Below, piece after piece: positions 20,394 to 29,134 of a stretch of DNA of 64,000 nucleotides. This stretch comes from Rubrobacter marinus (GTDB lineage: Bacteria; Actinomycetota; Rubrobacteria; Rubrobacterales; Rubrobacteraceae), in NCBI RefSeq assembly GCF_011492965.1, contig NZ_CP045121.1, forward strand, positions 558,001-622,000, in the 5' to 3' direction. The notes below the pieces were generated by a model. The model was not told the DNA's origin. It saw nothing but the letters and a program-made list of their open reading frames with translations, and did no database searches. Position numbers and translations under genes: made by a program. Numbering within the stretch: the first letter of the stretch is position 1; each line of letters begins with the position of its first letter.

Positions 20394-20599
20394 AAACGTC
20401 TCCTCCGTGCTCACCTCACCCCTCCGTGCTCGATACGCCTGGCGAGACGCCGTCCTGCGGCCCCGTCGCCCTCGACGCGACACATCCTACCGACTTCTGC
20501 CGGGGCTGCTCCCGACGGCGGCGTTGGGCCGCGCCCTTTCGCGACAGGGAGACGGGCCACCGGTCGGTCCCGGTAGCCCGTCATGCGCCCCGCGCTCTC

Positions 20600-20836
20600 C
20601 TAGAGCCCGAGCTTCTCCTTCAGCGCCCGCCGGTCGAAGCCGATGATGACCTCACCGTCGATCACGGTGGTCGGCGTCGCCTGCGCGCCGAGCCCGACCA
20701 GCTCGTCCAGAAAACTCTGGTCCTCGGCGATGTTCTTCTCCGTGAACGCGACGCCGCTCTGGGACAGAAACTCTGTCTCCCGGTGGCAGGACCCTCACCC
20801 GGGCTGCGTGTAGACCACCACGTCTCTCTCGGCCAT
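20600..20836 (-). CDS. Probable selenocysteine-containing glutaredoxin-like protein (in-frame UGA at active site)
   Basis: Read through one in-frame TGA (20795-20797), the frame from ATG 20836 to TAG 20600-20602 encodes a complete 78-residue glutaredoxin/NrdH-like protein. The order is V-V-V-Y-T-Q-P-G-U-G-S-C-H-R-E near the N-terminus, then G-V-A-F-T-E-K-N-I-A-E-D, A-T-P-T-T-V-I-D-G-E-V-I-I-G-F-D and L-K-E-K-L-G-L. UGA replaces the first Cys of the C-x-x-C redox site (residue 14); the resolving Cys17 is present. A hairpin with a loop beginning in G lies 23 nt after the UGA, in the range of bacterial SECIS elements. The ribosome site AGGAG is 6 nt before ATG. A thiol-disulfide role is expected from the fold. 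The alternative is a simple Cys-to-stop mutation. Standard gene callers would miss or truncate it. Confidence 0.75.
20761..20780 (-). promoter_or_regulatory. Candidate bacterial SECIS hairpin
   Basis: In the mRNA, GACAGA pairs with UCUGUC around a GUU loop (20763-20777), extended by a G-G/C-C pair past one bulged A. The loop starts 23 nt after the UGA, and its first base is G. Bacterial SECIS elements lie just downstream of UGA, with the loop about 16-37 nt away and a conserved G in the first loop positions. It overlaps coding sequence, as they do. Confidence 0.6.
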
Positions 20837-21144
20837 CTTCGTCTCCTCTCTCGTCGCCTGCGCCGCCTCGTGCGATGCACCGTCGCCGCGCCCCGTTGCG
20901 CTCTTCGGAGCAACCCATAGACGAGGCCGATCCTCAGCTCTGCTCGTGAGGGTCGATGATCATGGATACCCCGTACGCCGCGCGGCAACTCACCCGGTTG
21001 CGCGTACCGTGCGGCGAGGGAGGAGCCGTAAGCGCGTTGCTTCTCGCGCTAAAGATTTTGTCTCCTCCTGCCGACTATATATAGTGCGGCTCCGGTCCGT
21101 CGGGTGGAGCACGCGGGCAGCCGAAGAGAGTCAGAGAAGAACCG
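20837..21144. other. Intergenic region between divergent glutaredoxin and PAS kinase genes
   Basis: 308 bp with no convincing gene. It must hold the promoters of both neighbours. A short AT-rich patch, CTATATATAG (21075-21084), is a possible -10 region for the kinase, with no clear -35 partner. Confidence 0.4.
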
Positions 21145-24100
21145 ATGCCGGAGATCACGAGCCAGAGAGCGATGCCGACGGACGAGAACGAAGCGGAGCC
21201 CGGCGTCGGGTTCCGCTTCGGGGCGTCTCCCGACCCGACGAAGAACCTGCTTTCGCGGTTGCGCCGGGTCTTCTTGTTGTTCGCCGTCCTCATGGCCGTG
21301 CTCGCCGTGCCGCTGATCCTGCAAGCGAACGCCACGCCGCGGCTCCTCCAGGCGTCGGCCATCGCCGGGCTTCTCCTGTTGATCTCGTGGTGGATCCTGG
21401 GTTACAGGCGCGAGCGCTTCCCCGTCGCCTTCTCCCCCCTGGAGGGGTCGGTGGTCTTCGCGGTCGCCCTCGCCACCGGGGTGCCCCCGACGGCGCTGGG
21501 TTTGATCTACAGCAGCCTCATGTTCCGCTCGCTCTACGGGTCCTTGCGCAGCGTCGTCTTCTTGATGCTCCTTTACCTGGCGGCCTTTTTCGGGGCGGTG
21601 GCGGCCGCTTTCGGCTTCGACTACCTGGACCTGCCCCCGACGACCGCCCTGCCCGAGGTGCTGGGGCTGCCGCTGGTGGCGGTGATGTTCCACGTTCTGG
21701 CGACGACCGTCGCCGGCCGGGAGAGGGCGATGTCGCGGGAGAGGACGCTCAGGGAGAGCGCCGCGGCCCTCGTGGCGGCGCTGGACCGCGAAGGCGTCTA
21801 CGGGGCCGCCCTCGACGGGGCACGCGCGCTCGTGCGGGACGTGCCGGGAACCCGCGTGTGCCTCGCGGTCGGCCCGCCGGAGAAGATGACCGTCTCGGCC
21901 GCCGTCGGCGAAGGCGCCGAGGAGACGGAGGGCGCCGAGGTAAACCTCCACGATCTCCCCGAACCCATCCGAGCCTCGCTCCTCGGGAGGAGACCCTCCG
22001 ACGTCGCGCACGCCGGCCCCGGGATCTTGCCGGGGGTGAGGGAAGCCCTGAGCTTCGAGCCGAAGACCGGCTCCGCCTACCACGTGCCCCTGATCGTGCG
22101 GGACGAGTTCGGGGGGCTGCTCGTGGTCTCCAGCGACGCGGTCCTGCCCCGGGAGCTCAAGGATTCCGTGAACACCCTCGGTTCGCAGATCGCGCTGGCT
22201 CTGGAGAGCATCTCCCTCACCGAAGAGCTGTACCGGAGGAGGAGCGAGGGGCGCCTGCACACGCTCCTGCAGAACACCTCGGACCTCCTGACGGTGGTCG
22301 ACGCCGAGGGCAGCGTGCTCTACGAGTCCCCGTCCGTCGAGCGGGTCCTCGGCTACAAGCCCGCCCACGTGACCGGCGCCGACGGCTTCGAGCACGTCCA
22401 TCCGGACGACCTCGGGCTCGTGAGGCGCGCCCTCTCGGACGTCACGGGCGAGCCCGGTCCCACCCCGACGTTCGAGGTGCGCGTGCGGCACAGCGACGGC
22501 ACCTGGCGCACGTTCGAGTCGGTGGGCAACAACCTGCTGCACGACCCCGACCTGCGCGGCATCGTTATAAACAGCCGCGACGTCACCGAGCGCAGGAACG
22601 CGGAGAAGAAGCTCACGGAGAGCGAGGCCAACCTCGCCGAAGCGCAGCGCATAGCCCGCCTGGGGAGCTGGGAGTACGAGCCGGGCGAAAACAGGGTCTC
22701 CTGGTCCGACGAGGCGTACCGCATCTTCGGTTTCGCGCCGCAGGAGTTCGTCCCCACGTTTCAGGACTTTTTCGACCGGATCCACCCCGACGATCGGGCG
22801 CTCATCCGGGAGAACATGGCGAGGATCTCCCGTGGCGAGGAGCTACGGGACGGCATCCGGTTTCGCGTGGTGCGGCCGGACGGCGAAGTTCGCCTCGTGC
22901 AAGGCCATCGCCACGCGGAGTTTGACGAAACGGGCGCGCTGATCAAGATGACCGGCACGATGCAGGACGTAACCGAGCGTAACCGGGCGGAGGAGGCCAT
23001 GCGGGCCTCGGAGGCCGAGCTGCGCGCCCTCTTCGAGGCGATGAACGACCTGATGGTGGTCTTCGACGGGGAGGGACGCTGCCTCAAGATCGCGCCGACG
23101 GCCCGTTCGCTGTTGTACAGGCCGCCCGAGGAGATGCTCGGCAAGACGTTCCACGAGCTCTTCCCGAAGGAACAGGCCGACGCCTTCCAGCAGAGCGTCC
23201 GGCGCGCGCTCGAGGAACGGGAGCCGAACACCCTCGAGTACGACCTGCTCATAGGCGACCGGCAGCGCTGGTTCGAAGCTACCTTCTCCCCGATGCTCGA
23301 GGATAAGGTCTTCGCCGTTGCTCGCGACATCACCGAGCGCAAGAAGAGCGAGCGGGCGCTGCGCGAGAGCGAGTCCAGCCTCGCGGCGGCGCAGCGCATG
23401 GCCCGGGTCGGCAACTGGACCATCGAGGTGGAGGAGGACGAGATCCGCTGGTCCGACGAGATGTTCCGGATCTTCGGCTACGCGCCCCAGGAGTTCGTCG
23501 TGACGTACAAGAGGTTCGTCCGGATGGTCCATCCCGACGACAGGAGGCTCGTCCAGGGGTCCATCCGCGAGGCCCTGTACGGCGACGGACGGCGGCACAG
23601 CCTCGACTACCGGCTGCGCCGCCCGGACGGCGAGGTCCGCTCTCTGCACAGCCAGTACGAGGCCGTCCTCGGCGAGGACGGGCGGGCGCTCCGGCTCGTC
23701 GGCACCTCGCAGGACGTCACCGAGCGCAGGCGGGCCGAGGAGGAGCTGAGGGAGAGCGAGGAGCGCTACCGGGCCGTGATCGAGCAGGCCGGGGAGGGCA
23801 TCTTCCTCTTCGACCCCTCGACCAAGCGCATCCTCGAGGCCAACCTCGCCTTTCAGCGCATGTTCGGCTACGCCGCAGAAGAGCTCGCGCGGATGAAGGT
23901 CTACGACCTGATCCCGGAGGACCCCGAGGGCGTCGACCGCAACGTCGCGCGCGCCGTGGAGAGCGGGCACCTGCTCGTCGGCGAGCGGGAGTACCGGCGC
24001 AAGGACGGCACGAGGATCGACGTGCTGGTGAGCGGGAGCGTGATCTCCTACAGCGGCAACCAGGTCGTCTGCTCGGTCATCCACGACGTGACGGAGCGCA

Positions 24101-25734
24101 AGCGGGCGGAGGAGGCGTTGCAGGAGAACCACGCCATCCTGCGGGGGGTGGCGGAGGGCAGCACCGACGCCATCTTCGTGAAGGACGGGGAGGGCCGCTA
24201 CATCATGGTCAACTCCGCCTGCGCGGAGCTGTTCGGCATGCCCGTGGAGGAGGTGGTGGGCAGGCGCGACGGCGAGCTCTTCGCCCCCGACGCGGCGCGC
24301 CGCATCGCCGAGGACAACCGCAGGATTCTGGCCGCCGGCGAGACCCAGACCTACGAGGAGACCCTGACGTTCGCGGGCCGGAGGCGGACCTTTCTCACGA
24401 CGAAGGGCGTTCGCCGGGACCACCGGGGGAAGATCGCCGGCATCTTCGGCGTCGCGCGCGACATCACCGAGCGCAAGCGCGCCGAGGAGCTGTTGCAGCA
24501 GCGCTCGGCCGCCATCGGCGCCTCCATCGACGGCATAGCCGTCCTCGACGAGAACGCGACCTTCACGTACGTCAACGATGCCTTCGCCGAGATCTACGGG
24601 TACGGCGACCCCGAACGGCTCGTCGGCAAGACCTGGGAGGCGTTGTACAGCGAGGAGCAGATCCACTGGTTCCAGGCCCATCTCGGGCCCACGCTTCGCG
24701 GGGAGGGCCACTGGCGCGGGGAGGCCGTCGGTAAGAGGCGCGATGGCAGCTCGTTCCCGCAGGAGATCTCCGTCACGACCGTGGCGGGGAGCGGCTTCGT
24801 CTGCGTCGTCCGCGACGTCACCGAGCGCAAGAGGATCGAGGAGGAGATTCGCCGCCTCAACGAAGACCTCGAGGAGAGGGTCGCCGAACGCACCGCCCAG
24901 CTCGAGGCGGCCGTGAGGGAGAGCGGGCGCGCCGCGGAGGCGCTCCGCGGCAGCGAGGCGCGCCTGAAGCAGAGCAACCGCGAGCTGCAGGACTTCGCCT
25001 ACGTCGCCTCCCACGACCTGCAGGAGCCGCTGCGCAAGGTGCGCACCTTCGGCGACCGACTCAGGACGAAGTACGCCGCCGTCCTCGACGATCAGGGCCG
25101 CGACTACCTGGGGCGCATGCAGGGCTCCGCGACGCGCATGCAGGCCCTCATCGAGGACCTGCTCGCCCTCTCGCGCATCACCACCATGGCCCGCCCCTTC
25201 GCGCCGGTCGACCTCGGGGAGGTGGCGCGCGAGGTCCTCTCGGACCTGGAAACGCGCGTGGAGCGCAGCGGCGGGCGGGTGGAGGTCGGCGAGCTGCCCG
25301 TCGTCGAGGCCGACCGGGCGCAGATGCGCCAGCTCTTCCAGAACCTGATCGGCAACGCGCTGAAGTTCCACCGCCCCGGCGAGCCGCCCCTCGTCCGCGT
25401 CCGCGCGTCGTCGCCCGAAGAACGGGAGGCGGGCGAGCCCGGCGGGGAGGTCTACCGGATCCTCGTGGAAGACAACGGCATAGGCCTGGAGGAGGAGCAC
25501 GCCGAGCGCATCTTCGCGCCGTTCGAGAGGCTGCACGGGCGGGGCTCGTACGAGGGGACGGGGATGGGGCTGGCGATCTGCCGCAGGGTGGTCGAGCGCC
25601 ACGGAGGCGCGATATCCGCCCGGAGCGCCCCCGGGCGGGGCACTACCTTCGTCGTAACGCTGCCCGCGCAACAGCCCGAGCCGACCGGGAACGAAGACCG
25701 CGAGCAGGCCGGATCGGACCCCTTGACGCGCTAG
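21145..25734 (+). CDS. Membrane sensor histidine kinase with GAF and about seven PAS domains
   Basis: This 1529-residue protein has four or five hydrophobic segments in residues 35-190, a GAF-like domain (about 205-352), then seven PAS units starting near 369, 492, 623, 742, 871, 995 and 1118. Most of them end in the D-V/I-T-E-R-K/R-R-A PAC hallmark. A coiled coil (about 1240-1280) leads to a phytochrome-type HisKA with phospho-acceptor His1290 (A-S-H-D-L-Q-E-P-L-R) and a HATPase domain with N-L-I-G-N-A-L, D-N-G-I-G-L and G-T-G-M-G-L-A-I. PAS2 and PAS4 share the pattern A-Q-R-x-A-R-x-G-x-W, suggesting internal duplication. No receiver domain is attached and no response regulator is adjacent, so the partner is unknown. 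ATG 21145 follows AGAGAAGAACC. Confidence 0.9.
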   Translation: MPEITSQRAMPTDENEAEPGVGFRFGASPDPTKNLLSRLRRVFLLFAVLMAVLAVPLILQANATPRLLQASAIAGLLLLISWWILGYRRERFPVAFSPLEGSVVFAVALATGVPPTALGLIYSSLMFRSLYGSLRSVVFLMLLYLAAFFGAVAAAFGFDYLDLPPTTALPEVLGLPLVAVMFHVLATTVAGRERAMSRERTLRESAAALVAALDREGVYGAALDGARALVRDVPGTRVCLAVGPPEKMTVSAAVGEGAEETEGAEVNLHDLPEPIRASLLGRRPSDVAHAGPGILPGVREALSFEPKTGSAYHVPLIVRDEFGGLLVVSSDAVLPRELKDSVNTLGSQIALALESISLTEELYRRRSEGRLHTLLQNTSDLLTVVDAEGSVLYESPSVERVLGYKPAHVTGADGFEHVHPDDLGLVRRALSDVTGEPGPTPTFEVRVRHSDGTWRTFESVGNNLLHDPDLRGIVINSRDVTERRNAEKKLTESEANLAEAQRIARLGSWEYEPGENRVSWSDEAYRIFGFAPQEFVPTFQDFFDRIHPDDRALIRENMARISRGEELRDGIRFRVVRPDGEVRLVQGHRHAEFDETGALIKMTGTMQDVTERNRAEEAMRASEAELRALFEAMNDLMVVFDGEGRCLKIAPTARSLLYRPPEEMLGKTFHELFPKEQADAFQQSVRRALEEREPNTLEYDLLIGDRQRWFEATFSPMLEDKVFAVARDITERKKSERALRESESSLAAAQRMARVGNWTIEVEEDEIRWSDEMFRIFGYAPQEFVVTYKRFVRMVHPDDRRLVQGSIREALYGDGRRHSLDYRLRRPDGEVRSLHSQYEAVLGEDGRALRLVGTSQDVTERRRAEEELRESEERYRAVIEQAGEGIFLFDPSTKRILEANLAFQRMFGYAAEELARMKVYDLIPEDPEGVDRNVARAVESGHLLVGEREYRRKDGTRIDVLVSGSVISYSGNQVVCSVIHDVTERKRAEEALQENHAILRGVAEGSTDAIFVKDGEGRYIMVNSACAELFGMPVEEVVGRRDGELFAPDAARRIAEDNRRILAAGETQTYEETLTFAGRRRTFLTTKGVRRDHRGKIAGIFGVARDITERKRAEELLQQRSAAIGASIDGIAVLDENATFTYVNDAFAEIYGYGDPERLVGKTWEALYSEEQIHWFQAHLGPTLRGEGHWRGEAVGKRRDGSSFPQEISVTTVAGSGFVCVVRDVTERKRIEEEIRRLNEDLEERVAERTAQLEAAVRESGRAAEALRGSEARLKQSNRELQDFAYVASHDLQEPLRKVRTFGDRLRTKYAAVLDDQGRDYLGRMQGSATRMQALIEDLLALSRITTMARPFAPVDLGEVAREVLSDLETRVERSGGRVEVGELPVVEADRAQMRQLFQNLIGNALKFHRPGEPPLVRVRASSPEEREAGEPGGEVYRILVEDNGIGLEEEHAERIFAPFERLHGRGSYEGTGMGLAICRRVVERHGGAISARSAPGRGTTFVVTLPAQQPEPTGNEDREQAGSDPLTR

Positions 25735-26128
25735 CTGACACTGGAGACCGAAACCTCCGCAAAGACACCCCGAGCTTAGTGGGGAGCGCGGCCCCGGGTC
25801 GCAAGCTCGATGCGGGCATGACACGGGCTTCGTGCAAGACGAACCAGGTCTCCTGCAAGGCGGTACGTTCGAGCGCTGGCTCTGCGGGCGTCTCTCGGTG
25901 CGGGCCGGATCCTCGAAGAGAACCCCGCCGAAGGAGTCCGCCGGTTCATGCTTGCCGAGTTGTCGAGGTACGTCATCGGCTCCTGCTGGGGTGCGGTCCG
26001 TGGAGGCGTCGTGTAGGGTTCCGGCCCCCATGCATGTCCGAAACCCTACCGCTCTGGGCCCGTATCATGCATTATCGGGTTAGGTGGCTCGTGCCACCTT
26101 GACATGGTGGACGGGGTGGGAGGGTGCA
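25735..26128. other. Intergenic region with two dyad symmetries
   Basis: 394 bp with no gene that I can support. Near its end are an imperfect palindrome centred on ATGCAT (26059-26079), a perfect 7-bp hairpin AGGTGGC/GCCACCT with loop TCGT (26082-26099), and TTGACA (26099-26104). They may be regulatory sites for the SPFH operon or a terminator for the kinase. Confidence 0.4.
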
Positions 26129-27808
26129 TTGATAGGAGAGACCGGCCGGCGAGCGCGTCAGGCGGTGGGGGAGCTCGCCGGGGACGAGCGTTTCGACAGG
26201 TTCGAGATCAACGCGCGCGACTTCCTCTCGGCGCGCGAGCGCGGCGGGACGACGGGCACGAGGATCGAGCAGTCGAGCGCGGCGCTCTCGGACGCGGCGG
26301 AGATCGTCAACCAGAGCTTCCCGGGGCAGTCGTCGTCGGGGCAGTACGTCAACGCGATCTCGCCGGTGGTGATCCCGAACCGCCAGTCGCTCTTCTGGCG
26401 GCTCCTGCCCCTGAGCCTGCTCCTGGTCTTCGTCCTGCTCGGCGTGGTCGCGACCGCCGCCCTCGGGACCTTGTCGGGTCCCGAGGGCGGCCTCGCGTTC
26501 GCGCTCTTCGGCCCGCACCTCTGGCTCCTACTCGTCGTCTTCGCGGTCTTCTCGTACCTCAGGCGCAGCATCGTGATGGTGCCGGACGGCTGCCGGGCGG
26601 TCATCACCCGCTTCGGGAAGCTGGAGGAGGTGGTCGGCGCCGGGAGGACGCTCCTGTTCAACCCGTGGAAGCAGGTCAGCTACATCGTCAACACCGCCAA
26701 GGAGTACCCGTACAACGCGCCCATAAGGGAGGCTCCGACGAGCGGGCGGGTGAACGCCTCGGTCGACCTGTTCCTGCAGTTCAGGATCGATGAGCCGGCG
26801 GAGTTTATCTTCACCGTCGGTGGGGTCAGGGGCTTCTCGGACAAGCTGGAGAACGCCATAAGCGAGGTGACGCGCGCCCTGATCTACGAGCAGCGCGCCG
26901 ACGACATCTACGACCTCGTGGGGGAGAGCACGCAGAAGTTCCTGGACGGGCTGAACGAGCAGTTCCTGCCGGCGGTCCGCTTCACGAACGCGAACATCAC
27001 GCACGCCGAGCCTTCGAGCCAGGAGTACCGGATGGACCTCGCCGCCCCCGAGATGGTGCGGGTCGCGAAGGAGGCCTACACCTACCAGTACGAGCTCAGG
27101 CTGCGCAAGGAGCAGGACGAGGGCGACCTGAACAAGGAGATGGCGGCCCTCAGGGAGACGCTCTCGGCCATAAGCGCGGAGATCGCGACCTACCAGGCCC
27201 AGATTGACACCGCCCGCGAGCGGGAGACGAACCGCGCCAACGCCCGGGCGCGCGAGCGGATGGTCGAGGCGGAGAGCTCGGCGAACGCGAACGCCGCGCT
27301 CCTGGAGGCGCAGGCCCTGGACATCCGGGCGGTGAGCAGCGCCGCCGCACCGGAGATCCTGGAGTACCGCTTCCAGCAGGACGTCCTGGAGCGGCTCGCG
27401 AACGTCGCCGAGAAGCTGCCGCAGGTCGTGCAGATAGGGAGGAACAACGGCGAGGAGATCGACTTCTTGCAGATCGCGCGGCGCATGATCGGCACGGGCG
27501 ACGAGCCCCTGTTCACGCCGGGAGACTTGCAAGCCATCCGGGACCGCATGACGGAGATTCGGGCGCGCATCCGGGAGCGTTCTCGGGAGCTCGAACTCCT
27601 CTCCGCCGGTCCCGGCGCAGCCGCGGAGGACGACGGGGAGCCGCAGGAGCGCCTGGCGGCCGAGGAGGCGACGGCCGAGAGGGTCGAGGAGATCCGATTG
27701 TCCGTGACGGACGAGGCCGTGAGGGAGCGGGTGGAGCGGACGGTGCAGAGGGACGAGGGCCCCGGGTCGTTCGATACCGGGCACCGTAACGGCGGGGAGG
27801 AGGAATAG
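26129..27808 (+). CDS. SPFH/band-7 domain membrane protein (first of pair)
   Basis: About 559 residues from TTG 26129, which follows GGGAGGG; GTG 26084 is possible but has no ribosome site. Two hydrophobic segments (about 90-112 and 125-150, F-W-R-L-L-P-L-S-L-L-L-V and L-W-L-L-L-V-V-F-A-V-F) precede a band-7 domain: V-P-D-G-C-R-A-V-I-T-R-F-G-K-L-E, then S-V-D-L-F-L-Q-F-R-I-D-E-P. A long Ala/Glu/Arg-rich coiled coil follows. Band-7 proteins such as stomatins oligomerise on membrane microdomains and often regulate proteases or transporters. The C-terminal 80 residues are very acidic and variable. The stop shares bases with the GTG of the second SPFH gene (TAGTG), so expression is coupled and a hetero-oligomer is likely. 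Confidence 0.85.
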   Translation: MIGETGRRARQAVGELAGDERFDRFEINARDFLSARERGGTTGTRIEQSSAALSDAAEIVNQSFPGQSSSGQYVNAISPVVIPNRQSLFWRLLPLSLLLVFVLLGVVATAALGTLSGPEGGLAFALFGPHLWLLLVVFAVFSYLRRSIVMVPDGCRAVITRFGKLEEVVGAGRTLLFNPWKQVSYIVNTAKEYPYNAPIREAPTSGRVNASVDLFLQFRIDEPAEFIFTVGGVRGFSDKLENAISEVTRALIYEQRADDIYDLVGESTQKFLDGLNEQFLPAVRFTNANITHAEPSSQEYRMDLAAPEMVRVAKEAYTYQYELRLRKEQDEGDLNKEMAALRETLSAISAEIATYQAQIDTARERETNRANARARERMVEAESSANANAALLEAQALDIRAVSSAAAPEILEYRFQQDVLERLANVAEKLPQVVQIGRNNGEEIDFLQIARRMIGTGDEPLFTPGDLQAIRDRMTEIRARIRERSRELELLSAGPGAAAEDDGEPQERLAAEEATAERVEEIRLSVTDEAVRERVERTVQRDEGPGSFDTGHRNGGEEE

Positions 27809-29112
27809 TGGAGGCTGCTCCGAGGGCTCACGAGTTCTCCAAGATCAAGGAGGTGGTGACCTCCTGGTCGGGCGTTCGCCAGTACTTGAGGGGCGGGGAC
27901 GCCGGCCAGATCGTGCCGGTCGTCATCCCCAAGGACCGCCGCCGCTACGGGTGGCTGTTCATGCTCGGCATCGCGGTCTACCTCGTGGGCCTCGGCCTCT
28001 TCGCCGGGAACGCCGCGATCATGGCGCTCGCGATCCTCGTCGCGTTCGTGTTCCTCGCGCTCGCGCTGCTGTGGCTGTGGCGCGGCGCGATCGTGGAGAT
28101 CGAGCAGGGGACGACCGGGGTGCTCTCGCGCTACGGGAGGATCGAGGGGACGCTCGCGCCGGGCCGCCACTACCTGTGGTGGCCGTGGGAGAAGGTCGAG
28201 TTCGTCGTGGACACGGCGACGGAGATCCCGTACCTCGCCCCCGTCGCCGTCTGCCCGACGCAGGAGAACGTCCCCCTCAAGGCTATCGAGTTTTTCCTGA
28301 AGTTCCGCATCGTGGACCCCGTCGCCTTTGTCCGCACGATCGGGGCCTCCAACTTCGACCTCGTGCTCTCCAGCGCGGTGCAGGACGCCATCCGCCAGCG
28401 CAGCCGCCAGGTCCGCACCGAGCGGGCCTACGACCTGCGCGGGAGCGACGTCGGGGACATGCAGGAGGGGCTGAACCGCCAGCTTACGGGCTACGGGGTG
28501 CGCATCCTCGGGGCGAACATCCCGGACGTGCAGCTCCCGGACCAGTACCAGGAGCACCTCGCCACGCGCGAGCGGGTAGCCAAGGAGCTCGCCGCCTACG
28601 AGCGCGAGTGGGAGCTGACGCGCAAGCAACGCATCGACACGCTCCTGATGGAGATAGAGCGCGCGAAGAAGGAGCGCGACGCCCGGCTTATCGAGGTCAA
28701 GGAGGCCCGCAACCGCGCCCGCCAGGACGTCGCCCGGATGCTGGAAGAGAAGGAGACGGAGGCCCAGCGGGTGCGCCTGGAGATAGAGACCCGAGGCCGC
28801 GCCGCGCTCCTGGAGGCCGAGAACGAGGCGACGGCGCTCCGCCACCTCGGCGAGACCCACCGCGACAACCGCGCCGTGGTCCAGTACGAGCTGGCGCGCC
28901 GCAGGGTCCGCGTCGGCGAGGAGCTCGCCCAGCACGCCCCGCGCCCGGTGCTCGTGCGCGGCGAGGCGAGCGGCGAGCAGTCGGCGCTCTCCACCCTGAT
29001 CCTGGCCCGCCTCCTCCCCAACCTGACCCGGACGAACGGCTCCGCGTCCGGGGCCGCCACCGACGCCGTGCGCGCCTCGGCCCGCGAGCTTCTGGAGAAC
29101 GGCGACGGGTAG
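27808..29112 (+). CDS. SPFH/band-7 domain membrane protein (second of pair)
   Basis: The 434-residue protein has two membrane segments (about 48-68 and 72-92, then L-W-L-W-R-G-A-I-V-E-I-E-Q), an SPFH domain starting G-T-T-G-V-L-S-R-Y-G-R-I-E-G-T-L-A-P-G and a coiled coil with long Glu/Arg/Ala heptads from about 260 to 370. It resembles its upstream neighbour in architecture (cytoplasmic N-terminal segment, double membrane anchor, band-7, coiled coil) but the two are clearly diverged. GTG 27808 overlaps the previous stop. No NfeD-type partner, the usual neighbour of bacterial SPFH proteins, is seen, so the paired SPFH proteins may substitute for it. Confidence 0.85.
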   Translation: MEAAPRAHEFSKIKEVVTSWSGVRQYLRGGDAGQIVPVVIPKDRRRYGWLFMLGIAVYLVGLGLFAGNAAIMALAILVAFVFLALALLWLWRGAIVEIEQGTTGVLSRYGRIEGTLAPGRHYLWWPWEKVEFVVDTATEIPYLAPVAVCPTQENVPLKAIEFFLKFRIVDPVAFVRTIGASNFDLVLSSAVQDAIRQRSRQVRTERAYDLRGSDVGDMQEGLNRQLTGYGVRILGANIPDVQLPDQYQEHLATRERVAKELAAYEREWELTRKQRIDTLLMEIERAKKERDARLIEVKEARNRARQDVARMLEEKETEAQRVRLEIETRGRAALLEAENEATALRHLGETHRDNRAVVQYELARRRVRVGEELAQHAPRPVLVRGEASGEQSALSTLILARLLPNLTRTNGSASGAATDAVRASARELLENGDG

Positions 29113-29134
29113 CCGGAGAGGGTAGAGGGCGGCG

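Noticed and set aside
20652..20988. Open frames overlapping the glutaredoxin in other frames
   Set aside because: They give Arg-rich sequences without motifs, while the frame with one UGA gives a full glutaredoxin.
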